Origin: an uncultured Acidobacteriota bacterium
Lineage (GTDB): Bacteria > Acidobacteriota > Blastocatellia > RBC074
DNA: 64,000 nt
Assembly (NCBI GenBank): GCA_902825875.1
Contig: CADECP010000006.1
Location: 68,671 to 132,670 of the forward strand
Direction: 5' to 3'
Shown here: in pieces, positions 23,269 to 35,035 of the stretch
How the letters are laid out: each line of letters opens with the position of its first letter
Position numbering within the stretch: position 1 is the first letter of the stretch
Notes under the pieces: generated by a model
Told to the model about the DNA's origin: nothing
Seen by the model: the letters and a program-made list of their open reading frames with translations, nothing else
Database searches by the model: none
Program-made: the position numbers and the translations under genes

Positions 23269-24324
23269 ATGAACCTTGATCCCGACATTGCTGGCAAATT
23301 GCTTCATGGCGCGGTGATTCCGGCGCATCCGCTGGCGCTGACCGAAGTGCGCAAGTTGGACGAGCGCCGCCAACGCGCGTTGACTCGGTATTACTGCGAC
23401 GCCGGAGCGGGTGGCATTGCAGTCGGAGTTCACACGACGCAATTTGCCATTCGTGATCCGCGGGGTGGATTGTTCGCTCCGGTTTTGCGGTTGGCGATGG
23501 AAACCGCGCTTGAATGGGAGCAAGCCAACAACCAGCGAATCATCAAAGTTGTTGGCGTTTGCGGCGCGACCGATCAGGCAGTCAACGAAGCCGCTTTCGC
23601 GCGCGAAGTCGGTTACGAAATCGGCTTGTTGAGTCTGGCGGCTTTGCGCGAAGCGACGACCGAACAGTTGATCGCGCATTGCCGCACGGTTGCCGAAGCG
23701 ATTCCGCTGTTTGGGTTTTACCTGCAACCGGCTGTCGGCGGGCGCTTGCTGGGGTATGAATTCTGGCGAAGCTTCTTTGAAATCGAAAACGTCGTTGCGG
23801 TGAAAATCGCTCCGTTCAATCGCTATCAAACTTTGGATGTGATTCGCGCGCTGGCCGACAGCGGACGCCACAACGAAATCGCGCTTTACACCGGCAACGA
23901 CGACAACATCGTGGCGGACTTGTTGACGGAGTTTCGATTGCCCAACGGCGTGCGGCTGCATTTTGCCGGAGGCTTGCTGGGGCATTGGGCGGTGTGGACT
24001 CGGCGAGCGGTCGAATTGCTCGAAGCCGTCAAAGTTTGCAAAGCCAGAGATGGCGAAGGCGCGTTTGATCTGCTGGCGCGTTCGGCTGAAGTGACCGATG
24101 CCAACGCCGCGTTGTTCGACGTGAACAACAACTTCGCGGGCTGCATCGCCGGGCTGCATGAAATTCTGCGGCGACAAGGTTTGATGGCAGGTCGTTGGTG
24201 CATTGATCCGCGCGAAGATTTATCGCCTGGGCAATTGGCGGAAATTGACCGCGTCTGCCGCAGCTATCCGCAATTGAATGACGATGAATTTATTGCCGAA
24301 AAACTTGGCCGTTGGCTGAGTTGA
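23269..24324 (+). CDS. Dihydrodipicolinate synthase-family aldolase/lyase
   Basis: The 351-residue class I aldolase resembles DapA/NAL family proteins. It has HGAVIPAHPLALT at the N-terminus, GAGGIAVGVHTTQF in place of the GTTGE loop, then VVGVCGATDQAVNEAAFARE. The Schiff-base lysine lies in VVAVKIAPFNRYQTLDVIRA. Members cleave or form 2-keto-3-deoxy sugar acids, pyruvate adducts or dihydrodipicolinate; the divergent loops argue against DapA itself. ATG 23269 is chosen; an in-frame TTG at 23260 is possible. Its 3' end overlaps the convergent trmL by 35 nt. Confidence 0.78.
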   Translation: MNLDPDIAGKLLHGAVIPAHPLALTEVRKLDERRQRALTRYYCDAGAGGIAVGVHTTQFAIRDPRGGLFAPVLRLAMETALEWEQANNQRIIKVVGVCGATDQAVNEAAFAREVGYEIGLLSLAALREATTEQLIAHCRTVAEAIPLFGFYLQPAVGGRLLGYEFWRSFFEIENVVAVKIAPFNRYQTLDVIRALADSGRHNEIALYTGNDDNIVADLLTEFRLPNGVRLHFAGGLLGHWAVWTRRAVELLEAVKVCKARDGEGAFDLLARSAEVTDANAALFDVNNNFAGCIAGLHEILRRQGLMAGRWCIDPREDLSPGQLAEIDRVCRSYPQLNDDEFIAEKLGRWLS

Positions 24325-24787
24325 TTTGCCGCAAAGCTTCGTAAAGCGCAATGCCGACCGAAGTCGCCAGATTCAATGAGCGAATCGCCGGATTCGGCAT
24401 CGGAATCGTCAGGCAATGATCCCAATTTGCGCGCAGCAAGTCTTCTGGTAAACCGCGCGTTTCCCGGCCAAAGACCAGACAATCATTCGGCTGATATTGC
24501 CAATCGGTGTAAAGCCGCTCGGCTTTCGTCGTGAAATAAAGGAATCGGCATTCGGGCAAATTTTCGTAAAGAGCTTCGATGTTCAGGTGGTAACGAATTT
24601 CCACGTCGTCCCAATAATCCAAACCGGCTCGGCGAACGGCGGCTTCGTCTGTGCGAAAGCCGAGTTTGCCAACCAGATGCAACGTGGTGAAGGTCGCTCC
24701 GCACAGCCGAGCGATATTGCCAGTGTTCGGCGGAATTTCGGGTTCGATCAACGCGACGTGCAAGTTGGAATGCTGGCTGTAATTCAT
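24290..24787 (-). CDS. trmL: tRNA (cytidine/uridine-2'-O-)-methyltransferase, SPOUT family
   Basis: TrmL methylates the 2'-OH of the wobble base 34 of leucine tRNAs. The 165-residue protein matches closely: HVALIEPEIPPNTGNIARLC, LHLVGKLGFRTDEAAVRRAG, LDYWDD, and the SPOUT knot motifs LVFGRETRGLPEDLL and IPMPNPAIRSLNLATSVGIALYEALRQ. Length equals E. coli TrmL (157). Its ATG lies 1 nt after the stop of the DUF1648 gene, so it belongs to that operon. It overlaps the convergent DapA-like gene by 35 nt. Confidence 0.93.
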   Translation of the reverse strand: MNYSQHSNLHVALIEPEIPPNTGNIARLCGATFTTLHLVGKLGFRTDEAAVRRAGLDYWDDVEIRYHLNIEALYENLPECRFLYFTTKAERLYTDWQYQPNDCLVFGRETRGLPEDLLRANWDHCLTIPMPNPAIRSLNLATSVGIALYEALRQINSANGQVFRQ

Positions 24788-24788
24788 C

Positions 24789-25211
24789 TCAATGTGATTT
24801 TCCGGCGACGATCATCCACGCGCTGGTTCCCATAATTCCCAACAGCACGACCGGCAAAAAACAAACTCCCAAACCTTTTGCTCGTTCAAACGCGATTTCA
24901 CTCATTCGCCAGGTGATGTAAGCGAACAACGCCGACAATTCCAGCATCAGCAAATGCAGCGGCAATTCCATCGCCGCAGGCATTTTGGGGGAATCTTTCA
25001 ACTGCGAAAAGATGAACCAATCCAGCGCCACGATCAGCGTTGCAACCGCCGGCATCAGAAAAATCATCCAGCGCCCGCCCCAACTGTCGGCTTCTCCGCT
25101 GAAGCCAAAGTGAACGGGAATTCGCTCTGGCAAGCGCGGGTAACTGCCCAGCGCCACCCACCACGCCAGAATCAGACAAACGATTGCCAATGAATCTATT
25201 AAGACGATCAT
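24789..25211 (-). CDS. DUF1648 membrane protein
   Basis: The 140-residue protein has four hydrophobic segments (LIDSLAIVCLILAWWVALG, MIFLMPAVATLIVALDWFIF, LLMLELSALFAYITWRMSE, VCFLPVVLLGIMGTSAWMIV). The loop LPERIPVHFGFSGEADSWGG is the DUF1648 signature (P-x-H-x-x-x-x-G-x-x-D). This is the N-terminal module of SdpI-like proteins, standing alone. Function is unknown. It is placed 6 nt after the Uma2 gene and 1 nt before trmL, so all three are probably cotranscribed. Confidence 0.78.
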   Translation of the reverse strand: MIVLIDSLAIVCLILAWWVALGSYPRLPERIPVHFGFSGEADSWGGRWMIFLMPAVATLIVALDWFIFSQLKDSPKMPAAMELPLHLLMLELSALFAYITWRMSEIAFERAKGLGVCFLPVVLLGIMGTSAWMIVAGKSH

Positions 25212-25217
25212 TGCCGT

Positions 25218-25895
25218 TTACTCCGCGACTTCAGTTCGTAGCCAGTCTCTGAATTTTCGTAGTGCGCCAGTTTGTCCAAGCTCAACACAGTCATTCAGAA
25301 AATCAGTCAACTTTTCTGATGTCAGCCAGGGAAAAGCCAGGCTGTTGTTTTTCTCAACATATTGCTTTTCTTCCAGCCAAAAGATTTTCACTTCGCCATC
25401 GTAATGCCAAAACTCCGGTACTCCGAAATCGGCATAAATAGAAAACTTGTCAATCGAACTGCTGGTGATGTCCACTTCAAAGACGATCTCCGGCGGCGGG
25501 TCTTTCCGCAAATCCACGCGTTCTTTGCCGCGCATCAGCTTTTCGTTTTTGATGTAAAAACAGGTGTCCGGCTCTGCACCACGCTCTTTTCGTTTGAGTT
25601 TGAACGTTGTTGATCCGGCATCGGTTAGATCAATACCTAATTCCAGCGCAATCAAATGACCCAAGGCCGCAATCGAACGGCCATAAACTTCGTGACTAAT
25701 CATTGGAGACATAAGTTCCAACTCCCCGTGGTCGTACCACATCCTGAAGTGCGATTGATCGCCGAGGTCTTCGCACAACTGTTCGTAAGTCTTCCAACTG
25801 ATGTTGTGCAACAGCATTCGCTGTTCGCCGCCAACATCGGTTTTTAAGGTGGCCTTTTTCCTGGCTCGAATTGTCTCTCCGGTTGCTACGCTCAT
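25218..25895 (-). CDS. Uma2 family (DUF820) PD-(D/E)XK nuclease-fold protein
   Basis: The 225-residue protein has the Uma2 pattern: SWKTYEQLCEDLG, HFRMWYDHGELELMSPM, HEVYGRSIAALGHLIALELG, GAEPDTCFYIKNEKLM (conserved PD), and PPEIVFEVDITSSSIDKFSI with the E-V/V-D metal strand. The fold is that of PD-(D/E)XK nucleases. Family members are abundant in cyanobacteria, Chloroflexi and Acidobacteria and are mostly uncharacterised, some thought to be transposon-associated. ATG 25895 follows GGAGG by 5 nt. It is separated from acnA by a strong hairpin. Confidence 0.85.
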   Translation of the reverse strand: MSVATGETIRARKKATLKTDVGGEQRMLLHNISWKTYEQLCEDLGDQSHFRMWYDHGELELMSPMISHEVYGRSIAALGHLIALELGIDLTDAGSTTFKLKRKERGAEPDTCFYIKNEKLMRGKERVDLRKDPPPEIVFEVDITSSSIDKFSIYADFGVPEFWHYDGEVKIFWLEEKQYVEKNNSLAFPWLTSEKLTDFLNDCVELGQTGALRKFRDWLRTEVAE

Positions 25896-25915
25896 TACTG
25901 CCTCCGAATTTCGTC

Positions 25916-25952
25916 AGAAGAGCCAAGCCGCAGCGGCTTGGCTCTTCTTTTG
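25916..25952. terminator. Bidirectional hairpin between acnA and the Uma2 gene
   Basis: Perfect 14-bp arms AGAAGAGCCAAGCC (25916-25929) and its complement (25935-25948) with a 5-nt loop, followed by TTTT on the plus strand. It lies just after the acnA stop on the minus strand and probably ends that transcript, although the U-run is weak in that direction. Confidence 0.65.
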
Positions 25953-25955
25953 GCT

Positions 25956-28649
<2,694 letters not shown>

Positions 28650-28757
28650 TTCCGGTTGTTCCTGACTTGATGAAGTTTCAGCACGACGGTAAAGCGCAAA
28701 TAAAGCTTCTGCGGCGGTTCATCGTGCGGTTTTTTGGTTGATTGCGAGTAGAGCCGG

Positions 28758-28787
28758 AGTGTAAGTGTCGTTCGCGCGGAACGTCAA
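28758..28787 (-). promoter_or_regulatory. Candidate acnA promoter
   Basis: On the minus strand, TTGACG (28787-28782), an 18-nt spacer and TACACT (28763-28758) form a sigma-70-like promoter about 110 nt upstream of acnA, in the 354-nt divergent intergenic region. Confidence 0.35.
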
Positions 28788-28916
28788 GCAAGCGATTTGC
28801 CTTGCCGAAAGCCGCACAAATTCGAGTTCATTGGAAATCAGTCAACCACAACCGATGCTGCTAAATTGCCGCTTCTAATTTACTGGCAGAAAAGTCTTTG
28901 GCGGCCAGAACTTTGC

Positions 28917-28944
28917 TTGACTATCAATTTTCTGCGGCTACTAT
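28917..28944 (+). promoter_or_regulatory. Candidate promoter of the S41 protease gene
   Basis: TTGACT (28917-28922), a 16-nt spacer and TACTAT (28939-28944) lie 60 nt upstream of the protease start. The rest of the 354-nt region between acnA and the protease shows no gene or repeat. Confidence 0.45.
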
Positions 28945-29003
28945 GGCTTTACAGTCCCCAGTTGGACTAACGATTCAAGTTTTAACCTTCGAAGGAGACA
29001 GCG

Positions 29004-30665
29004 GTGAAAAACCAGTTTAAGAAAGTTTCGCTCTCCGGTTTGTTGGCCTTGGCGGTAACGCTGGGCTTGGTGGTTCCGAGCCTTGTTTCTGCTCAGCAGG
29101 AACCGATGGCGCGTCGAATTTCCGAAGATTACCAAAAAGCCGCCGACATCATCAGCAAATACCATTTTGCCGACATTGATGATGAAACAATGAGCAAAGC
29201 CGCCATCAGCGGCATGCTCAAAACGCTTGACCCGCACTCGGATTACCTCGACCCGAAAGCCTTCCGCGAATTCAGCGAAAAACAGCAAAGCCAGTATTTC
29301 GGCATCGGTGCAATGATCGGCACTCGCCACAAAGTGACTTACGTGCTGGAACCGTTCAAAGGCAGCCCGGCTTCCAGAGCCGGATTGCGGTACGGCGATC
29401 ACATCGTTGCGGTGGACGGCAAAGACACTTCGGACTGGGGGTCTGACAAAGTTCGCCAGTTGCTGCTGGGCGAACGCGGCACACAGATCAATGTGACCGT
29501 CAAACGGCTGGGCGTTACCGAACCGATCAAGGTGGCGATTACGCGCGACGGCATTCCGCGCCCTTCGGTCAGAAGCTTTTATATGGTTAAACCCGGAATT
29601 GGTTACATCGGGTTGACCGAAGGATTTCAGGCGACGACCAGCCGAGAAGTCGCTGTCGCCATCGCCAATTTGCGCGAACAGGGTGCGGAAAGCTTCGTTC
29701 TGGATTTGCGCGGCAACGGCGGCGGTTACCTGGATCAAGGCGTTCGAGTTTGCGACCAGTTGTTGCAACGCGGCCAACGCATTGTGAGCCAGAAAGGCCG
29801 TCCCGGTCTGGGTTTCGATGAAGAGTATTTTGTTCGCATCGGAGCTTCGGACAATTTCCCGCTGGTGGTTTTGGTGGATCGTCAAACGGCTTCGGCTTCG
29901 GAAATCGTCGCCGGAGCGATTCAGGATCACGACCGCGGATTGATTATCGGCGAACAGACGTTTGGCAAAGGCCTGGTGCAGCGAATTTTCCCGTTGGTGA
30001 ACAGCGGCGGACTGATTATGACCATCGCTCATTACTACACGCCGAGCGGACGATTGATTCAGCGCGATTATTCCAACGGTTCGCTGTTTGAGTACTACTA
30101 CCGCCGCAGCGCTGGTGGTGATGCTCTGAATGCCCCGCCGAAACGTACTGAAGAACGCAAAACCGATCTTGGTCGCACGGTGTATGGCGGCGGTGGCATC
30201 GAACCGGATGAGAAGCTGGAAAGCACAGAGTACATGACTCCGGCTCAACTTCGTTTAAGTCATGGAATTTATCTGTTTGCTCGTGATCTGGTTGCCGGAC
30301 AGGTTGCCATCGCGGCGAACTTCAAAGTCAATGGGTTGGAATACGACCATAAACTGAAGCCAACCGATTTCGTCATCAACGACGCAGTTCTGAAAGCTCA
30401 GCGCGATTTTCTGGTCAAGTTTTACAAGGACAATCCCGAATATGGTCTGACGACGGCGGCGATTGACGAAAACGCCAAATGGCTTCATCGCCAGCTTCGG
30501 TACGAAGTGCTGACGGCGGCCTATGGTTCCGACCGCGCTCAGCAGGGCATTGCCGATTGGGATGTCATCTTGCAAAAAGGCATTACTGAAATGCCCAAAG
30601 CGGCTGATCTGGCGACTCGTTCGTGGAAACGCAGTTCGGCGACTTCGCGGCAGGGCGGCAAGTAA
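29004..30665 (+). CDS. S41-family C-terminal processing protease (CtpA-like)
   Basis: The 553-residue protease has a signal peptide ([20 protein letters not shown]). After a Ctp N-terminal region with [20 protein letters not shown] and [11 protein letters not shown] comes a PDZ domain ([20 protein letters not shown]). The catalytic domain follows, with [16 protein letters not shown], nucleophile Ser in [18 protein letters not shown] and Lys in [15 protein letters not shown]. It would cleave C-termini of periplasmic proteins. The ~180-residue C-terminal extension has the PTERRTEE-like acidic Ctp tail and then a unique helical part. The GTG start at 29004 follows GAAGGAG by 5 nt. A promoter precedes it and an intrinsic terminator follows it. 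Confidence 0.92.
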   Translation: MKNQFKKVSLSGLLALAVTLGLVVPSLVSAQQEPMARRISEDYQKAADIISKYHFADIDDETMSKAAISGMLKTLDPHSDYLDPKAFREFSEKQQSQYFGIGAMIGTRHKVTYVLEPFKGSPASRAGLRYGDHIVAVDGKDTSDWGSDKVRQLLLGERGTQINVTVKRLGVTEPIKVAITRDGIPRPSVRSFYMVKPGIGYIGLTEGFQATTSREVAVAIANLREQGAESFVLDLRGNGGGYLDQGVRVCDQLLQRGQRIVSQKGRPGLGFDEEYFVRIGASDNFPLVVLVDRQTASASEIVAGAIQDHDRGLIIGEQTFGKGLVQRIFPLVNSGGLIMTIAHYYTPSGRLIQRDYSNGSLFEYYYRRSAGGDALNAPPKRTEERKTDLGRTVYGGGGIEPDEKLESTEYMTPAQLRLSHGIYLFARDLVAGQVAIAANFKVNGLEYDHKLKPTDFVINDAVLKAQRDFLVKFYKDNPEYGLTTAAIDENAKWLHRQLRYEVLTAAYGSDRAQQGIADWDVILQKGITEMPKAADLATRSWKRSSATSRQGGK

Positions 30666-30691
30666 ACTGTTGCCTGATTTCAAAACAAAAC

Positions 30692-30722
30692 GGCGGCTGG
30701 AGTCTCTTCAGCCGCCTTCTTT
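30692..30722 (+). terminator. Intrinsic terminator of the S41 protease gene
   Basis: GGCGGCTG (30692-30699) and CAGCCGCC (30709-30716) with a 9-nt loop, followed by TTCTTTCG. Confidence 0.65.
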
Positions 30723-30739
30723 CGTTTGGAGCCTGACTT

Positions 30740-31582
30740 ATGCAGATTGTAGACACTCACCAGCATCTTTGGGATTTGGACAAGCTGCCGTATTCGTGGA
30801 CGGCGAATCAGCCGAAACTCAATCGCAGCTTTCGCATTCCCGATTACCTGGAAGCCACGCAAGGCATCGAAATCATCAAATCCGTTCACGTCGAAGCCGA
30901 CATTGATGAAGCCTTCATCCCGGACGAAACGCGCTACATTTTGGAATTGAGCGAACGTGACGACAATCCGCTGTCCGGCGTCGTCGCCAATGGGCGCCCC
31001 GAATACGACAACTTCCGCGAATCGCTGATTCCGTTTGCCAAACATCCGAACCTGAAAGGCATTCGGCGTTTGTTGCAATCGGAACCGGACGAGCTTTCGA
31101 CGACGACGACGTTCAGGGAAAACATTCGTTCGCTGGAAGAGTTCGGATTGTCGTTCGATATTTGCGTTCGAGATCATCAATTGCCCGTCGCCATCGAATT
31201 GGTCAAAGACTGCCCGAATGTCAGCTTCATCCTTGACCATTGCGGCAATCCCGACATCAAGAATCGTAACTACGATTTCTGGCGCGAACGCATAGTAGAG
31301 ATGGCCGATTTGCCGAACGTCGTCATTAAAGTTTCCGGCATCGTCGTCAACACCGACGTTGATAACTGGACGGTTGAAGATTTACGACCGGCGGTGGAAC
31401 ACGTCATCGCCAGTTTCGGTTGGGATCGAGTGATGTTCGGCAGCGACTGGCCGGTTTGCACTTTGGCCGCAAGTTATCGCCAATGGTTCGACGCGCTGAA
31501 CTTTCTGGTCAAAGACGCCGACGAAGGCAACAAGCGAAAACTTTTTAGAGGAAATGCTGAAAGAATTTACAGGTTAAACTGA
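30740..31582 (+). CDS. Amidohydrolase family protein (amidohydrolase 2)
   Basis: The 280-residue TIM-barrel hydrolase begins IVDTHQHLWDLDKLPYSW (metal-binding HxH). It also has ADIDEAFIPDETRYILEL, KGIRRLLQSE, FILDHCGNPDIKN (barrel His), and MFGSDWPVCTLAASY with the catalytic Asp. The profile matches L-fuconolactonase-like and 2-pyrone-4,6-dicarboxylate-hydrolase-like members of the family. These cleave lactones or related bonds in sugar or aromatic catabolism. The substrate cannot be read from the sequence. ATG 30740 is well placed. Its 3' side is followed by a 430-nt repeat-rich gap. Confidence 0.82.
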   Translation: MQIVDTHQHLWDLDKLPYSWTANQPKLNRSFRIPDYLEATQGIEIIKSVHVEADIDEAFIPDETRYILELSERDDNPLSGVVANGRPEYDNFRESLIPFAKHPNLKGIRRLLQSEPDELSTTTTFRENIRSLEEFGLSFDICVRDHQLPVAIELVKDCPNVSFILDHCGNPDIKNRNYDFWRERIVEMADLPNVVIKVSGIVVNTDVDNWTVEDLRPAVEHVIASFGWDRVMFGSDWPVCTLAASYRQWFDALNFLVKDADEGNKRKLFRGNAERIYRLN

Positions 31583-31739
31583 CCGGCAGCCTTGCTCCTC
31601 TGCGAGAGAACATTTTCTTGGTTACCCTAAGCCTTCTCAATATCTTTGGCCGTCAAGGTAGGAATGCAGATCTTCCAGTCTATGAGCCTGTTTTGAAAGT
31701 TGGCAATGCTCCTTTTACAGCCTGCGAAGCAGGTGTCAG

Positions 31740-31910
31740 ACAGTAGCTCCGTGCGAGAGCGCGGAGAATCGAAGCCAATTTTTCTCCAAGCTCCGAAAGG
31801 AGCGACAGCCGATCATGATCTGTCGCCCCTTGCGGGGCTTAGGCAGACCTTCTTGCCTTCGCCCCCGCGCTTCGCACGGGGCTATTTTCTGGCGCTCTTT
31901 CAGAGCTAAA
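31740..31910. repeat. Cluster of opposed REP-like motifs (AGCTCCGAAAGGAGCGACAG type)
   Basis: Within the gap 31583-32010 there is no gene. From 31740 there are several palindromes: AGCTCCG...CGGAG (31745-31765), AGCTCCGAAAGGAGCGACAG (31789-31808) pairing with CTGTCGC (31820), a GCCCC-rich palindrome (31861-31881), and the inverted partner TTCTGGCGCTCTTTCAGAGC (31887-31906). The opposed related motifs suggest a REPIN- or REP-associated element. The remaining 31583-31739 is featureless. Confidence 0.55.
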
Positions 31911-31963
31911 TCGGAACGAAGCCAGCTTTTCTTATTTCAAAACACGCTCTCCGACTTTTTGAG

Positions 31964-32005
31964 AAAAACGCAGGCCGTCGAAGAACATCAAGCTTCGACG
32001 GCCTG
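31964..32005 (-). terminator. Intrinsic terminator of the 32-kb SDR gene
   Basis: CAGGCCGTCGAAG (31971-31983) pairs with CTTCGACGGCCTG (31993-32005) around a 9-nt loop. On the minus strand the stem ends in a run of T (complement of 31964-31968). It lies 6 nt after the SDR stop. Confidence 0.85.
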
Positions 32006-32010
32006 TCGCA

Positions 32011-32784
<774 letters not shown>

Positions 32785-32811
32785 TGAGGAAATTCCTTTA
32801 GAATAAAATGA

Positions 32812-32994
32812 GATTGAGTCCTGATGTCTGGACACATTTTGTTTGAGACGTTTGAAAACCAATGATGGCAAAAACCAATTGGGTCATCAGACAGGAAAAT
32901 GTGGGAAAGGAAGATAAAAATTCTGATTTTCCTTTCCTACATTTTCCTGTCTGATGATTGATAACGAAAAGTGTCCTGACATCAGGATTGAGTC
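32812..32994. mobile_element. MITE-like element (165 bp) with 9-bp target duplications
   Basis: The element runs from 32821 to 32985. Its ends are 15-bp terminal inverted repeats CTGATGTCTGGACAC (left) and the complement of CTGATGTCAGGACAC (right), one mismatch. It is flanked by a direct repeat GATTGAGTC (32812-32820 and 32986-32994), as a target-site duplication. Inside is a long hairpin of TCATCAGACAGGAAAATGT (32884-32902) and its complement (32939-32957). It carries no gene. It inserted about 27 nt upstream of the SDR start codon and may affect its expression. Confidence 0.8.
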
Positions 32995-33004
32995 GGTAAG
33001 ATTT

Positions 33005-34555
33005 TTAGCCACGAATAACGGTGATCGTGCGACCTGTCGCAGACGTGGCAATTTCTGCGGAGGTGCGTTCGCTGATGTCGGGCAAGCCGCTGCGTTGATC
33101 GAAAATCACCAACCAGCCGGTGGTTAATCCTAACCCGTTCAGATAAACATCCAGTTGTTCCAATCCGTCATTCAACGGGTCGCGTTCGCCATCGCGCCAG
33201 ACTTTCAATTCCAGGCCCAGCATTGTTTGGCCGTACCGCAAACACACATCCATTCGTCGCGTGCCGATGGCGTATTCGCGTTCCAGCGAACCGCCTCCGT
33301 TCACCACACGATGCAAAAACGCCATCAACACAATGTGCGGAGCGATTTCGTGATAATGAACGCTTTTCAGCAGCGGCTGGCCGTGCTGTCGCCAGAAAGC
33401 CAGAAACGCCGTCAGCAATTGATCCGGGTTCAAACTGCCATCGGCATTCAGCCACGATGGCGCAATCTTTGGCAAAAAAGCGCGTGTCACAAATGCGAGC
33501 ACAGTTGGGATGATTTCGCGGTAAATCGGATTGGCAATTTCAATACCGCCGCCATCGGGTCTACGCACCAGCCCCAGGTCCAGCACAAAGCGCACATCAT
33601 CCGGCGGCAGGCTGCTGATTTCCTGAGCGCCTGTCAGTATAGGTTGGATGATGTTACGGATACGTTCTTCGCGCAGTCGTTCGACCAACGAGTCCAAATG
33701 CGTTTCCTGTCGTTCGATCAAAATGTCTTTGGAGCGTTCGATCTCTTTTATCGTGATGGGTTGGGTGGCATCCGGCTGCAATTCTTCGACGGAAACCTTT
33801 GCCAGAGCATTGGCCAGATACGGTTGTCCCTGAGTCAGGTGGAAGGCGCGAGCGACGGCTTCGTCTGTAAAAAGCTGCCCGGTTTCAGTGGTGTGCTGGC
33901 GATAAAGCGTCGCCACTTCCTCCGCCGTGAAATTGCCTATGGTCAACGAACGCGCCTTGATGTTGAACGGGCTGGCCGTGTTGAGCCGTTCACTGCCGCC
34001 CGACTTTATTTTGTAATCGCGCACGTCGCGCATGCCGATCAACGCCAGCGACCACGGAAAGCCTTGCGGACGATTGCCGAATCCGTTTCGCAATTGCCTG
34101 AGCACCGAAATCAGAGCGCCATTTTCCAGAGCGTCAATTTCATCCAAAAACGTGACCAGCGGACGCTGGGAATGTTGCGCCCAGCTTTTCAGAGCGGAAA
34201 AGATTCGCTCTCCGGCCTCAGCCTGTGGCCAATCAGGTGGTCGTAACTCGGCTGGCAACCACGCTTCGGCATTGCCACGCCAAGTGCCCAACATCGCCAA
34301 TTCGGCTTTGCCTATGTCGTCATTGAAAGCGGCTCCAACTTCCATCGAAACCAGCAACGCGGTGTAGCGCCCTTCGCGCGTCAATTCCTGAGCCAGTTGC
34401 ATCATCATCGTCGTCTTGCCGACTTGCCGTGGCGCGTGAATGACAAAATACGATTGTTGGTCAATCAACCGTCGCAACTCCGGCAACCGCGTTGACGACG
34501 GCAACATGTAGTGAATATCGGGCTTGCATGGCCCGGCGGTATTGAAAAACTTCAT
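33005..34555 (-). CDS. AAA-family ATPase with C-terminal PD-(D/E)XK-like domain
   Basis: The 516-residue protein has an N-terminal P-loop (FVIHAPRQVGKTTMMMQLAQ, ~38-55), a Walker B with sensor (PLVTFLDEIDALENG) and ArcA/MalT-type helical regions. The C-terminal third ends with an archaeal-HJC/PD-(D/E)XK-like motif (RRMDVCLRYGQTMLGLELKV, with D, E and K in the expected order). This is the standalone architecture called AAA-ATPase_like with a DUF4143/PD-DEXK tail, common in bacteria with unknown roles. Candidate functions are regulation or DNA-associated maintenance. ATG 34555 follows AGGAAC. It stands alone, next to the MITE-like element. Confidence 0.78.
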   Translation of the reverse strand: MKFFNTAGPCKPDIHYMLPSSTRLPELRRLIDQQSYFVIHAPRQVGKTTMMMQLAQELTREGRYTALLVSMEVGAAFNDDIGKAELAMLGTWRGNAEAWLPAELRPPDWPQAEAGERIFSALKSWAQHSQRPLVTFLDEIDALENGALISVLRQLRNGFGNRPQGFPWSLALIGMRDVRDYKIKSGGSERLNTASPFNIKARSLTIGNFTAEEVATLYRQHTTETGQLFTDEAVARAFHLTQGQPYLANALAKVSVEELQPDATQPITIKEIERSKDILIERQETHLDSLVERLREERIRNIIQPILTGAQEISSLPPDDVRFVLDLGLVRRPDGGGIEIANPIYREIIPTVLAFVTRAFLPKIAPSWLNADGSLNPDQLLTAFLAFWRQHGQPLLKSVHYHEIAPHIVLMAFLHRVVNGGGSLEREYAIGTRRMDVCLRYGQTMLGLELKVWRDGERDPLNDGLEQLDVYLNGLGLTTGWLVIFDQRSGLPDISERTSAEIATSATGRTITVIRG

Positions 34556-34628
34556 AGTGATTGTTCCTGGATGTACGGCGGGCGCATTGTAACAGCTTGA
34601 TTCGATTTGAGCAGCGCAGGCAGCGGCT

Positions 34629-35033
34629 TCATTCGATCACGGCAATGGCTTCGATCTCGATCAAAAATTCCGGCCTGGCCAATGACATCACGCCAAGCCA
34701 GGTGCTGGCCGGAGGTTTGTCGGCGGAGAAAAATTCTCGCAAGGCAACGCCGACCGGATTCATATCGCCCGGCTTTGTGTTGACGACGTAAAGGCGCAGC
34801 GAAACTACGTCGGCCAGCGTACCGCCGGCGGCTTCGACAGCGAGTTGCATGTTGCGTAACGCCTGCCGAGTTTGTTTGCCCAAATCATTGCCGCCGACGA
34901 TTTGTTTGTCAGCATCCCACGCGGTTTGACCGGACAGGTACGCAGTTTTGCCGCCTTCGGCGACGACGGCTTGCGAAAAGCCTATTGGCAGGCTGGGGAA
35001 AAGCGTTTCGGGGTTTAGGTATTGTTTGGGCAT
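34629..35033 (-). CDS. RidA-family protein (Rid/YjgF)
   Basis: RidA proteins deaminate reactive enamine/imine intermediates. This small protein has YLNPETLFPSLPIGFSQAVV, TAYLSGQTAWDADKQIVGGN, QTRQALRNMQLAVEAAGGTL and VVSLRLYVVN. It ends with the ligand loop PASTWLGVMSLARPEFLIEIEA, where the canonical Arg lies at the RPE position. Its start overlaps the end of the glutamine synthetase homologue: TTG 35039 overlaps by 4 nt (TTGA), and ATG 35033 is the more usual codon. The pairing suggests removal of reactive by-products of amine catabolism. Confidence 0.85.
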   Translation of the reverse strand: MPKQYLNPETLFPSLPIGFSQAVVAEGGKTAYLSGQTAWDADKQIVGGNDLGKQTRQALRNMQLAVEAAGGTLADVVSLRLYVVNTKPGDMNPVGVALREFFSADKPPASTWLGVMSLARPEFLIEIEAIAVIE

Positions 35034-35035
35034 CG

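Noticed and set aside
28941-30248. 435-residue minus-strand frame
   Set aside because: Shadow of the S41 protease gene, which has complete catalytic motifs and a ribosome site.
33005-34555. Defence-island ATPase linked to the MITE
   Set aside because: The AAA/PD-(D/E)XK architecture is widespread and no neighbouring defence gene supports the link.
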